DNA from: Nesterenkonia alkaliphila
Lineage (GTDB): Bacteria; Actinomycetota; Actinomycetes; Actinomycetales; Micrococcaceae
DNA length: 64,000 nt
Assembly: GCF_009758175.1 (NCBI RefSeq)
Contig: NZ_WRPM01000038.1
Coordinates: 36,399-100,398 of the forward strand
Direction of reading: 5' to 3'
In this document: piece by piece, positions 17,943-26,547 of the stretch
Position numbering within the stretch: the first letter of the stretch is position 1
Layout: each line of letters starts with the position of its first letter
Notes under the pieces: generated by a model
Databases searched by the model: none
Seen by the model: the letters and a program-made list of their open reading frames with translations, nothing else
Told to the model about the DNA's origin: nothing
Made by a program: the position numbers and the translations under genes

Positions 17943-18920
17943 TCAGCCGATCAGCTCGTCAATGACATCCTGGTTGTTCTCAGCCCACTCGACAGCGCCC
18001 TCGGGACCGTCGTCGTACTCGTTGACCACCAGATCTTCGAGCTCGGCGTACTGATCGTCAGTCAGCTCGAAGCTGCTCATCCACTCGGCCACCTCGGGGA
18101 ACTCGGAGGAGAACTCGGCGTTGGCCACCAAGTTCAGGGTCTCCTCCTCACCCAGCAGGCCCTCGGGGTCCTCCAGATCCTTCATGTCCCAGCTGCCGTA
18201 GGCCCAGAAGGGACGCCACAGGGTGACCACGATGTCCTCCTCGGCGGAGATGGCGTTGTCCAGCTCCGCGAGCATCGCGGCGGTGGAGGACTCCACCAGG
18301 TCGAACTCCTCATCCAGGCCGTAGCCGGGGAAGACAGTGTCTCCGGTGACCGCCATATGGCCGGCCCCGGCCTCGATGCCGACCACGCGGTTGTCGAAGG
18401 CCTCCGGGTCGTCCAGCAGCTCGGGGATGGAGTCGATGTCGGTGTACTCCGGCACGGCCAGGGTCAGCACTGCGCCCTCATAGTAGGCACCGAGGTCCTC
18501 CAGGTTGTCGCCGTGCTGGTCCAAATAGGCCTCGTGGGTCACCGGCAGCCAGGCGGAGGGGTAGACGTCGATGTCGCCGTCGGCCAGGCCCTGGTAGACC
18601 GGTGCGGCGTCGCCGAGGGCCATGACCTCCACCTCATAGCCCTGCTCCTCGAGGATGTGCTGCCACAGGAAGGTCAGCGAGGAGCCGTCGGTCCAGCCCT
18701 CGATATAGCCCAGGGTGATGGTTCCGCCGTCACCGGCGGCCTCGGCGGCGTCGTCGTCCTCCTCCTCGTCAACGGCGTCGTCACCGGTGTCGGTGTCCTC
18801 GACGTCGGCGTCGTCAGGCTCCTCGCCGTTCTCGCCGTTGTCATCGCCGCAGGCGGCCAGGCTCAGGCCCAGCACGGACAGTACAGCGGCCGATTTCAGA
18901 AATGTTGATGAGGGCTTCAT
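17943..18920 (-). CDS. Glycine betaine/proline-type ABC transporter substrate-binding lipoprotein
   Basis: This 325-residue lipoprotein (lipobox LSLAAC at about residue 24) has a very acidic linker (about 25-65) and an OpuAC/ProX-type domain. Aromatic residues expected to cage a quaternary amine appear in GYIEGWTDG, YPSAWLPVTHEAY and TLWRPFWAYGSWD. It captures compatible solutes outside the cell and delivers them to the permease encoded upstream in the same operon. A GAAAGGAAG Shine-Dalgarno precedes the ATG. The acidic linker suits a salt-adapted surface. The exact ligand (betaine, choline or carnitine) cannot be told by eye. Confidence 0.9.
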   Translation of the reverse strand: MKPSSTFLKSAAVLSVLGLSLAACGDDNGENGEEPDDADVEDTDTGDDAVDEEEDDDAAEAAGDGGTITLGYIEGWTDGSSLTFLWQHILEEQGYEVEVMALGDAAPVYQGLADGDIDVYPSAWLPVTHEAYLDQHGDNLEDLGAYYEGAVLTLAVPEYTDIDSIPELLDDPEAFDNRVVGIEAGAGHMAVTGDTVFPGYGLDEEFDLVESSTAAMLAELDNAISAEEDIVVTLWRPFWAYGSWDMKDLEDPEGLLGEEETLNLVANAEFSSEFPEVAEWMSSFELTDDQYAELEDLVVNEYDDGPEGAVEWAENNQDVIDELIG

Positions 18921-18997
18921 AGTGTGCCACTTCCTTTCGTTATGGTACGAACTCTTCTTCTACAGTTCCCGCCGCCTTGGGCGGGCAGATCATGGGG

Positions 18998-19933
18998 TCA
19001 GGTGACCGCAAGAGGCTGCGGAGCCTGCCGCCGGCGGCGCAGCAGCCGGCTCAGCATGCGGCCGTCCTCGGCGCTGAGCGAGGCGGTGACCCGGTCCAGG
19101 AACACGGCGAGCATCACCACGCAGAGCCCGGCCTCCAGGCCGCGGGCCAGGTCCAGCCGGTTGATAGCCCCGACCACGACGCCGCCCAGGCCGCCGCCGC
19201 CCACAAAGCCGGCGAAGACAGCCATGGACAGGGCCAGCATGATCACCTGGTTGACGCCGGCCATGATGGTCTTGACCGCCAGCGGCAACTGGATCCGGAA
19301 GAGGATCTGCAGGCCAGTGGAGCCGAAGGCGTGCCCGGCCTCGACCACCTCGGAGTCCACCTGCCGGATGGCCAGCTCGGTGAGCCGGACCCCCGGCGGC
19401 AACGCGAAGATGATGGTGGCCAGGATGCCGGCGGGCATGCCGAGGCCGAACATGAACAGGGTCGGGATGAGCCAGACCAGCGCCGGCATGGTCTGCATCA
19501 GGTCCAGCACCGGTCTGACCCCCCGGGAGACGGTCTGGCTCTTGGCCGCCAGGACGCCCAGCGGGATGGCGATCAGCAGCGCGACCACCACCGCCACTGC
19601 GACCATCGCCAGGGTCTGAAGCGACTGCTCCCAGAGGTCCACGCTGACGATGAACAGCATCAGCGGCACGGTCAGCGCCGCCAGCTTCCAGTCCTTGGCC
19701 AGCCAGGCGATCAGGGCGAGGATCGCGGTGAGGATCAGTGCATCCGGGCCGGCGAGCAGCTCGGCCAGCCCCTCCGCGGAGGTCTCGAAGGCGATGTCCG
19801 CCCAGTCGATCAGCCGGCTGAAGGTGTCCTGGAACCAGTCGAACCCGGTCTCCAGCCATTCGCCGACCGGCAGCCGCGGGATGCCGGTGCCCTCGGTCTC
19901 CTCCGCAGCCAGCGGCAGGGTGCTCAGGCTCAT
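18998..19933 (-). CDS. Glycine betaine ABC transporter permease (OpuAB/ProW-like)
   Basis: This 311-residue inner-membrane permease has an amphipathic N-terminal section and six or seven helices. The family motif for ATPase contact is visible as EAGHAFGSTGLQILFRIQLP, following the QTMPALVWLIP segment. The ATG at 19933 overlaps the stop of the ATPase gene by 4 bp and has GGAGG upstream. Gene order is ATPase, permease, binding protein. Confidence 0.92.
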   Translation of the reverse strand: MSLSTLPLAAEETEGTGIPRLPVGEWLETGFDWFQDTFSRLIDWADIAFETSAEGLAELLAGPDALILTAILALIAWLAKDWKLAALTVPLMLFIVSVDLWEQSLQTLAMVAVAVVVALLIAIPLGVLAAKSQTVSRGVRPVLDLMQTMPALVWLIPTLFMFGLGMPAGILATIIFALPPGVRLTELAIRQVDSEVVEAGHAFGSTGLQILFRIQLPLAVKTIMAGVNQVIMLALSMAVFAGFVGGGGLGGVVVGAINRLDLARGLEAGLCVVMLAVFLDRVTASLSAEDGRMLSRLLRRRRQAPQPLAVT

Positions 19934-21165
19934 GCCGCCACCTCCTCGGGAACAGTGGTGAAGGGCCCCGAGCTGGGGTCGGCCAGAGCGCTGAGCAGGG
20001 TGACCCGGGGGATCACGCCCTGCAGCCGCCCGCTGCCGTCGACCACGGCCAGCCCGGCCGCATGCTCGGCGGCGGCGTTGAGCAGCTCGGCGAGCACCGT
20101 CTCCGGCGCGGTGGTGGGCATGGGCCGGATGAGGCCGTCCAGGGTGTCCCTGCCGATAGCGACCCCTTCGGCGGCGTCGTGCTCGTAGATCACACCCAGC
20201 AGCTGCTTGGACTGGTCCACCACGCACAGCGCGGTGGTCTGGTGCTCACGCATCAGCCGGTGGGCGGCGCGGGGGCCCTGCTCGGCCCCCAGCAGGGCGA
20301 CCGGCGGCTCCTTGACGTCTCCTGCGGTGAGCACCCGGGTGCGGTCCACGTCCTGGATGAACTGGGCCACGTAGTCGTTGGCAGGGTCGTTGAGGATCTG
20401 CTCGGTGGTGCCGTTCTGCACAATCCGGCCGTCGCGCATCACGGCGATCCGGTTGCCCAGACGCATCGCCTCGTTGAGGTCGTGGGTGATGAAGACGATG
20501 GTCTTGCCCAGTTCCTGCTGCAGCTCCAGCAGCTGGTCCTGCATCTCCTTACGGATCAGCGGGTCCAGGGCGCTGAAGGCCTCGTCCATGAGCATCAGCT
20601 CGGTCTCGGCGGCCAGTGCGCGGGCCAGGCCCACCCGCTGCTGCATCCCGCCGGAGAGCTCATGCGGGCGCATATGCCCGTAGCCGCCCAGACCCACCAG
20701 GCGCAGCGCCTCCTCGGCCCGGCGCTCCCGCTCGGCCCGGTTGATCCCGCGCACCTCCAGTGCGTAGGCGGCGTTCTGGCCTACTGTGCGGTGCGGCATC
20801 AGCGCAAAGTGCTGGAAGACCATCGCCATCTTCTCCCGGCGGATGCGGCGCAGCTGCCGGGGGCCCGCGGCAGTGATGTCCTCGCCGAAGATCTCCACCG
20901 TCCCGTCGGTGGGCGGCTGGATGCCGTTGAGGGTGCGGATCAGCGTGGACTTCCCGGAGCCGGAAAGGCCCATCACCACAAAGATCTCCCCGGGGGCCAC
21001 CTCAAAGCTGGCGTCGATGACGGCAGCTGTGCCCAGGGGCTTGACGTCCTCGCGGCTGGCTCCCTCCTTGAGCCTGCGCACAATGGTTTCGGGCCGTCTG
21101 CCGAATGCTTTGTACACATTCCGCACACTGACCGCAGCGTCGGATCTATTCGTATTTTCTGGCAA
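19930..21165 (-). CDS. Glycine betaine ABC transporter ATP-binding protein with CBS domains (OpuAA/ProV-like)
   Basis: This 411-residue ATPase powers osmoprotectant uptake. Walker A is GLSGSGKST, the signature LSGGMQQR, Walker B LMLMDEAFSALD, and the switch histidine is in FITHDLNEAM. Two C-terminal CBS repeats (about 285-400) resemble those that sense ionic strength in OpuA transporters. The start is a TTG at 21165 with GAGGAG nine bases upstream. The operon faces away from the RamB-like gene, with about 117 bp between them. Confidence 0.92.
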   Translation of the reverse strand: MPENTNRSDAAVSVRNVYKAFGRRPETIVRRLKEGASREDVKPLGTAAVIDASFEVAPGEIFVVMGLSGSGKSTLIRTLNGIQPPTDGTVEIFGEDITAAGPRQLRRIRREKMAMVFQHFALMPHRTVGQNAAYALEVRGINRAERERRAEEALRLVGLGGYGHMRPHELSGGMQQRVGLARALAAETELMLMDEAFSALDPLIRKEMQDQLLELQQELGKTIVFITHDLNEAMRLGNRIAVMRDGRIVQNGTTEQILNDPANDYVAQFIQDVDRTRVLTAGDVKEPPVALLGAEQGPRAAHRLMREHQTTALCVVDQSKQLLGVIYEHDAAEGVAIGRDTLDGLIRPMPTTAPETVLAELLNAAAEHAAGLAVVDGSGRLQGVIPRVTLLSALADPSSGPFTTVPEEVAA

Positions 21166-21221
21166 GTCTATGGACTCCTCATGCGTGTGATCTCATCTGC
21201 CAAGCTATCAAACTCACTTTG

Positions 21222-21237
21222 TGTGATATGGGTCACT
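21222..21237. promoter_or_regulatory. CRP/GlxR-like site between the betaine operon and ramB
   Basis: TGTGA, six bases, TCACT matches TGTGA-N6-TCACA at nine of ten conserved positions. The overlapping TCACTTTGTGTGA (21214-21226) also contains a partial RamB-like ACTTTG. In corynebacteria ramB is controlled by GlxR and RamB. Confidence 0.5.
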
Positions 21238-21270
21238 CCTTTACCCGGGCCTCCGGGAGCGGATCTGGCC

Positions 21271-21276
21271 TACACT
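21271..21276 (+). promoter_or_regulatory. -10 box TACACT of a likely leaderless ramB transcript
   Basis: TACACT ends six bases before the ATG at 21283. No Shine-Dalgarno and no good -35 are visible. Confidence 0.55.
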
Positions 21277-21282
21277 TGGCCC

Positions 21283-22740
21283 ATGCGCGCACCGGAGCTC
21301 ACAGGGGACGACGCCGCCCTGGACCTGATTGCCCTGGGCCGCCGGGTGCGGCACCTGCGCAAGAAGCAGGGCATGACCCTGGATGATCTGGGAGAGGCCG
21401 TGGGCACTGCACCCAGCCAGCTGTCCCTGCTGGAGAACGGACGGCGCGAGCCCAAACTCTCACAGCTTCACCAGCTGGCACGGGTCCTGGGTGTCAGCAC
21501 CGAGGACCTGCTTGGGGCCGAACCCCCCTCCAAGCGCGCGGCCCTGGAGATTGAGCTGGAGAAGACCCAGCGTGGCCCGCTCTACGCGGCTCTGGGGCTG
21601 CCCACCGTGCGGATCTCCAACCGGCTGCCCATGGATGTGCTGGAGTCCCTGGTGGCCCTGCAGCGTGAGGTCGCCCGGCGCCTCGAGGAGCAGGCCGCCA
21701 CCCCGGAGGAGGCCCGCCGAGCCAATACCGAGCTGCGCGAGGAGATGCGCGCGCGCAACAACTACTATCCGGAGATCGAGGCTCAGGCCGCTGAGCTTCT
21801 GGAGAGCGTGGGCTACAGCTCCGGGCCTCTGGGGCATCATATCGCCGCTCGGATCGCCGAACATCTGGGCTTCTCCATCCGGTTCGTGCCCAATCTGCCC
21901 AACTCCACCCGCTCGGTCACCGACCGGAAAAACCGCATCATCTACCTCACCCAGGGCCGTTCCCGGGACTGGGACGCCCGCTCGGTGCTGCTGCAAGCCC
22001 TGGGCCACCATGTGCTGGGCCACACTGAGCCGCGGGACTACTCCGAGTTCCTCAGCCAGCGGGTCTACACCAACTACTTCGCTGCAGCACTGCTGATGCC
22101 TGAGCGCACTGCGGTGGAGCATCTGACCGAGGCCAAGGGCGCCAAGCAGCTGGCCATCGAGGATCTCCGCGACGCCTTCGCCGTCAGCTACGAGTCCGCC
22201 GCCCACCGGTTCACCAATCTGGCCACTGAGCACCTGGGCATCACCTGCCACTTCCAGAAGGTGCACGAGTCCGGCATCATTCACAAAGCCTATGAGAACG
22301 ACGGCGTGAGCTTCCCCACCGACCACACTGGGGCCATTGAGGGGCAGACCGTCTGCCGGCGCTGGACTTCACGGGAGGTCTTCGAGGTAGAGGACAAGTT
22401 CCGCTCCTTCAACCAGTACACCGACACTCCGGCCGGGACCTACTGGTGCACCGCCCGCACCGAAGGGCACTCCTCGGGGATGTACTCGCTGTCCATCGGA
22501 GTGCCTTTCGAGCACGCCAAGTGGTTCCGCGGCAAGGACACGCAGGCCCGCTCGTCCTCCGGCTGCCCGGATGACCCCAGCTGCTGCCGCACGCCCCCGC
22601 CCGAGTTGGCCGAGCTATGGGCCGGCGCAGCCTGGCCGGCCACCCGGGCCAATACCCACCTGCTGGCCGCAATGCCGCAGGGCGCCTTCCCTGGGGTGGA
22701 CACCACTGAGGTCTATCAGTTCCTGCAGCGCCATTCCTAG
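21283..22740 (+). CDS. ramB: RamB-type regulator of acetate/short-chain fatty acid metabolism (XRE family)
   Basis: This 485-residue regulator has an N-terminal XRE helix-turn-helix (about 13-72, GMTLDDLGEAVGTAPSQLS), a middle IrrE/ImmA-like region (about 150-310, with ALGHHVLGH in place of HExxH) and a cysteine-rich C-terminal domain (CPDDPSCC). This is the RamB/ScfR layout. In Corynebacterium and Mycobacterium RamB controls isocitrate lyase and other acetate genes. I start at the ATG at 21283 because a -10 box sits six bases upstream; the frame stays open far upstream but that part is antisense to the ATPase gene. aceA with a RamB-like site lies about 5 kb away. The stop overlaps that of the converging MFS gene. 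Confidence 0.85.
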   Translation: MRAPELTGDDAALDLIALGRRVRHLRKKQGMTLDDLGEAVGTAPSQLSLLENGRREPKLSQLHQLARVLGVSTEDLLGAEPPSKRAALEIELEKTQRGPLYAALGLPTVRISNRLPMDVLESLVALQREVARRLEEQAATPEEARRANTELREEMRARNNYYPEIEAQAAELLESVGYSSGPLGHHIAARIAEHLGFSIRFVPNLPNSTRSVTDRKNRIIYLTQGRSRDWDARSVLLQALGHHVLGHTEPRDYSEFLSQRVYTNYFAAALLMPERTAVEHLTEAKGAKQLAIEDLRDAFAVSYESAAHRFTNLATEHLGITCHFQKVHESGIIHKAYENDGVSFPTDHTGAIEGQTVCRRWTSREVFEVEDKFRSFNQYTDTPAGTYWCTARTEGHSSGMYSLSIGVPFEHAKWFRGKDTQARSSSGCPDDPSCCRTPPPELAELWAGAAWPATRANTHLLAAMPQGAFPGVDTTEVYQFLQRHS

Positions 22741-23999
22741 ACCCGGGGCAGCACTCCGGTGGCATCGTTGACCCAGCCACGGGTACGACGCCGCGCCACC
22801 CCCTGCCGTACCGAGAACTTCCCGTGCACCAGCCAGTACAGACCCAGGGTGAGCACCACCACAGCCGCGCAGCCGGCGTACATCACGTGGTAGCCGAAGG
22901 CCTCCACCACCGGTCCCAGGGCCAGCGGGGCGAAGCCGAAACCCATATCCATCATGATGAAGAAGGTGGAGATCCCGATGCTGATCCGATGGGTGCGCAG
23001 CTTGGAGGCGATGACCGCCTGGATCGCCGGCAGCAGGGCCCCGAACCCGAACCCGGCCAGCACCCCGGCAGCGATCATCACGCCCTGATGGGGAGACCAG
23101 GCCAGCAGGCCCATTGAGACGATGAACCCGCCCAGGGCCGGCATGATCACCACATTGTCTCCATAACGGTCCTGAATCCGGCCCATGAACAGCCGGGCCA
23201 CCAGCATGGTGGCCGCATAGACCACAAAGTAGATGCTGGCTGCGTCCGTCATCCCCAGGGACTGGGCGTAGCCGTTGAGGAAAGTCATCACCGAGGCGAA
23301 GGTGAGGCCCAGCAGCATCGCCACCACGGCGATCGGGAAGACCCGGGGCTCAATCACATCAGAGGGGCCCAGCCGCAGCCGCTCCCGCAGCGGAGTTCCG
23401 GGCTGCTTCACCTCCGGGGTGCGGATGAGGCAGGCGAAGAGGAAGGACAGGGCCGAGATCAGCGAGACCGCCGTGAACATTCCGGTGTAGCCGTAGACCG
23501 CCGTGAGCTGGATGGCTGCCAGTGGGCCCAGGGCCGGTGGCAGCGAGTTGGCCAGCAGATAGTAGCCGGAGCCCTCCCCGCGCCGGGAGCGGGGGATGAT
23601 GTCGAAGACCGCTGAGGTCAGGGCAGTCTGGCCGAAGCCCAGTGCGATGCCGTGGAACAGGCGCAGTGCGATCAGCCAGCCGTAGGAGTCGATGACCGGA
23701 TAGGCCACCCCGGCCAGGGTGAAGATCAGCAGGCAGATCACCAGAATAGGTTTGCGGCCCAGGGTGTTGACGTACTTGCCGGCGAAGAACCGGGCGCCGA
23801 GGGCACCCACCACAAAGGCGCTGGCGGCGAAGCCCGCCGCCGTCTCGCCGGCACCGAACTCAGTGGCCGCATAGACGGCCATCGCGGTGACCAGGATGAA
23901 GAAGACGGTGGTGATGCAGAGGTTGATGAGGATCGCCAGCGCGAAGTTCCAGCTGAACAGTTTTTCTTTCGTATCCTGATCCTTGGCATCCTGACTCAC
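22737..23999 (-). CDS. Major facilitator superfamily transporter (12 helices)
   Basis: This 420-residue protein has twelve predicted helices and the MFS loop motif GKYVNTLGRKP between helices 2 and 3. It resembles drug/metabolite efflux members, but the substrate is unknown. It starts with a GTG at 23999. No Shine-Dalgarno is obvious, and an AAGAAT box six bases upstream (minus, 24006-24011) suggests a leaderless message. It is divergent from pxpA, which hints at but does not prove a linked role. Its stop overlaps ramB tail to tail at CTAG. Confidence 0.85.
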   Translation of the reverse strand: MSQDAKDQDTKEKLFSWNFALAILINLCITTVFFILVTAMAVYAATEFGAGETAAGFAASAFVVGALGARFFAGKYVNTLGRKPILVICLLIFTLAGVAYPVIDSYGWLIALRLFHGIALGFGQTALTSAVFDIIPRSRRGEGSGYYLLANSLPPALGPLAAIQLTAVYGYTGMFTAVSLISALSFLFACLIRTPEVKQPGTPLRERLRLGPSDVIEPRVFPIAVVAMLLGLTFASVMTFLNGYAQSLGMTDAASIYFVVYAATMLVARLFMGRIQDRYGDNVVIMPALGGFIVSMGLLAWSPHQGVMIAAGVLAGFGFGALLPAIQAVIASKLRTHRISIGISTFFIMMDMGFGFAPLALGPVVEAFGYHVMYAGCAAVVVLTLGLYWLVHGKFSVRQGVARRRTRGWVNDATGVLPRV

Positions 24000-24028
24000 A
24001 CACTGATTCTTTCATGAAGGGGCTCACC

Positions 24029-24808
24029 GTGGCCGCCCAGCCCAGCATTGACCTCAACGCCGACCTCGGCGAGAGTTTCGGATCCTGGCAGATGGGCCAG
24101 GACACCGCCATGCTGAGCCTGGTCTCCAGCGCCAATATCGCCTGTGGCTTCCACGCCGGTGACCCTGTGACGCTGCGACGGACCACCCAGGCCGCCGCCG
24201 AGGCCTCCGTGACGGTGGGTGCCCACCCCGCCTATCGGGACCTGGCCGGATTCGGCCGCAGATTTGTGGACGCGGCGGCCGAGGAGCTCACCGCCGATGT
24301 GTTGTATCAGCTCTGCGCCCTGGACGGCATTGCCGCCGCTGCCGGAACCGGGGTCCGCTACCTCAAGCCCCATGGTGCCCTCTACCACGCATGCCACAGC
24401 CACCCGGGCCACGCACGGGCTGTGGTGGAGGCGCTCACCGCCTTTGCTGAAGCCACCGGCCGGGCGCTGCCGCTGCTGCTGGCCCCCGGCGCTCTGGCTC
24501 ACCGGCTGGCCGCGGAACGGGGTCTTCCCACCCCGCAGGAGATCTTTGCTGACCGGGCCTACCAACCGGACGGTACGCTGGTCTCCCGGCGCGCACCAGG
24601 TGCCGTGGTCACCGATATCCCTGCGGTGGCCGAGACAGTCCAGCGTTATGCAGAGGAGGGCACCATCATCGCTGCCGACGGCACCAGCCTGCAGATCCAG
24701 GCCCAGAGCATCTGCCTGCACGGGGATACCCCCGGTGCGGTGGCCATAGCAGAGGCGGTGCGCGGGGCACTCTCCGGCGCTGGGGTCGTCGTCGAGAGCT
24801 TCGTCTGA
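24029..24808 (+). CDS. pxpA: 5-oxoprolinase subunit A (LamB/YcsF family)
   Basis: This roughly 260-residue protein is the PxpA subunit that, with PxpB and PxpC, uses ATP to open 5-oxoproline (pyroglutamate) to glutamate. The family opening SIDLNADLGESFGSW and the motifs ANIACGFHAGDP and LKPHGALYH are present. I prefer the GTG at 24029, preceded by AAGGGG; an in-frame ATG at 24014 would add five residues without a ribosome site. The stop and the next start share one base (TGATG). Confidence 0.92.
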   Translation: MAAQPSIDLNADLGESFGSWQMGQDTAMLSLVSSANIACGFHAGDPVTLRRTTQAAAEASVTVGAHPAYRDLAGFGRRFVDAAAEELTADVLYQLCALDGIAAAAGTGVRYLKPHGALYHACHSHPGHARAVVEALTAFAEATGRALPLLLAPGALAHRLAAERGLPTPQEIFADRAYQPDGTLVSRRAPGAVVTDIPAVAETVQRYAEEGTIIAADGTSLQIQAQSICLHGDTPGAVAIAEAVRGALSGAGVVVESFV

Positions 24809-26538
24809 TGGAAACCCTGCTCCGCGTGGGCCAGCGGGCCCTGCTGGCCGAGTTCGGCTCTGCTGCCGAAGTGCTGGCCTTTCACCGCCACCTGTCAGCT
24901 AAACCGCTGACTGGGCAGCTTGAGGCGATCCCCGCAGCCAGGACTGTTCTGCTGAGCTTCCGTACCCGGCTGCAGGCCCAGGAGGCCCAGCGGCAGCTGC
25001 GCCGTATCCGGCTCCGACCCGGGGCTCCGGAGGAGGGCCGGGAGGTGGAGCTCCGTGTCCACTACGACGGTGCGGACCTCGAGACCGCCGCCCAGCATCT
25101 GGGACGCAGCGTCCAGGGACTCATCGACTGGCACAGCAGCACCCGCTGGATGGGCGCCTTCGGCGGCTTCGCCCCCGGATTCACCTACTGTCTGCCGGAG
25201 CAACTGGTGGCAAAGCGCCGGCTGCGAAAATCTGATCTCGCCGCCGCCGTACCGCGGCTGCAGACCCCTCGCACCGAAGTGCCGGCAGGGGCAGTGGGGC
25301 TGGCCGGGGAGTTTTCCGCCGCCTACCCGCGCAGCAGCCCGGGAGGCTGGCAGCTGATCGGCACTACTGACGCCCCTCTCTGGGACATCAACCGAGCCGA
25401 GCCGGCCCTGATCCGCCCAGGGGACACGGTGCGCTACCGTCCGGTCCCCGAACGGATCACCGTGAGCTCTGGGACACAGACAGGCCTGCCTGCAGTACCA
25501 GCCAGCGATGTGGTGCTGGAAGTGCTGACACCTGGTCCGCAGACTCTGCTGCAGGATCTGGGCAGGCCCGGCCACGGCGAGCTCGGCGTCCCGCGCTCTG
25601 GGGCGGCCGATCTGCAGGCCCTGCGCCAGGCCAACCAATTGGTCGGCAACCCGGAGGAGGCAGTCGGCTTCGAGACCCTCTACGGTGGACTCGAACTGGC
25701 GGTGCAGCAGACCTCGATACTGTCCGTCACCGGCGCCGAAACCAGCCTGACGATCATTACCCCGGCAGCGCCGGCGACCTCCAATATGGCTTCCGGCAGC
25801 ACCGGCCAGCCCGAACAGACCCGGGAGGTCCCGCTGCGGGCGCCCTTCCTGATCTACGCCGGGGAGCGGCTGCGACTGAGCACCCCGAGCCGTGGACTGC
25901 GCAACTATGTGGCCGTTTCCGGGGGAGTGGCGGCGCCGGCAGTGCTGGGCAGCGCGGCCACAGATCTGCTCTCCGGTCTCGGACCGAAGCCGGTCTCCGC
26001 CGGTCAGCGCTTCGCCCTGGTCGGAGCCCCTTCAGGATTCGTAGGAATCGCCGATGTTGCTCGAACTGCGCTCCCGGAGCCCGGGGTCCCGGCCACCCTG
26101 CGGTTCGTCCCGGGCCCGCGGGATGAATGGTTCGCCGCCAAGCACGGAAATCCGGGGCTGGAAGCCCTGCAGTCGCTGACCTGGGAGGTCTCTGCAGACT
26201 CGAACCGGATCGGACTGCGCTGTACTGGTCCCGGCGGCGGGCAGGATTCGGCCGCCGCCCCCGGGGTCGCTGCTGGCAGCAGTTCGGGGACCGTCACGGA
26301 GCCTCCTATAATGCGCACTCAGGAGGGGGAGCTGCCCAGCGAGCCGGTGGTGCGCGGGGCCATCCAGGTCCCGCCCTCAGGCCAGCCGGTGGTGTTCCTG
26401 GCAGACCACCCGGTGACCGGCGGCTACCCGGTGATCGGCGTCGTCGTCAGTGAAGACCTCGGCCTGGCCGCCCAACTGCCCCCCGGGACCGAACTCCGCT
26501 TCCGTGCCGTGGATCCCCTTACCCTCGACGCCCTGTAG
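24808..26538 (+). CDS. pxpBC: Fused 5-oxoprolinase subunits B and C
   Basis: This 576-residue protein joins PxpB (KipI-like, about 1-215; GGFAPGFTYCLPE) to PxpC (KipA-like carboxyltransferase family, about 230-575; DLGRPGHGELGVPRSGAAD, RNYVAVSGG, DHPVTGGYPVIGVV). In many bacteria these are separate genes; here one open frame carries both, with an Ala/Ser/Gly-rich insert near residue 490. It follows pxpA with a 1-base overlap, so the whole enzyme comes from two cistrons. The stop TAG (26536-26538) doubles as the first three bases of a -10 box for the next gene. Confidence 0.9.
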   Translation: METLLRVGQRALLAEFGSAAEVLAFHRHLSAKPLTGQLEAIPAARTVLLSFRTRLQAQEAQRQLRRIRLRPGAPEEGREVELRVHYDGADLETAAQHLGRSVQGLIDWHSSTRWMGAFGGFAPGFTYCLPEQLVAKRRLRKSDLAAAVPRLQTPRTEVPAGAVGLAGEFSAAYPRSSPGGWQLIGTTDAPLWDINRAEPALIRPGDTVRYRPVPERITVSSGTQTGLPAVPASDVVLEVLTPGPQTLLQDLGRPGHGELGVPRSGAADLQALRQANQLVGNPEEAVGFETLYGGLELAVQQTSILSVTGAETSLTIITPAAPATSNMASGSTGQPEQTREVPLRAPFLIYAGERLRLSTPSRGLRNYVAVSGGVAAPAVLGSAATDLLSGLGPKPVSAGQRFALVGAPSGFVGIADVARTALPEPGVPATLRFVPGPRDEWFAAKHGNPGLEALQSLTWEVSADSNRIGLRCTGPGGGQDSAAAPGVAAGSSSGTVTEPPIMRTQEGELPSEPVVRGAIQVPPSGQPVVFLADHPVTGGYPVIGVVVSEDLGLAAQLPPGTELRFRAVDPLTLDAL

Positions 26539-26541
26539 GCT
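26536..26541 (+). promoter_or_regulatory. -10 box TAGGCT of a likely leaderless DUF368 transcript
   Basis: TAGGCT ends six bases before the GTG at 26548 and includes the pxpBC stop codon. No Shine-Dalgarno is present. Confidence 0.55.
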
Positions 26542-26547
26542 TCCCCC

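Noticed and set aside
20062..21282. In-frame upstream extension of ramB by about 400 codons
   Set aside because: It is antisense to the betaine ATPase gene; the RamB fold and a -10 box place the start at 21283.
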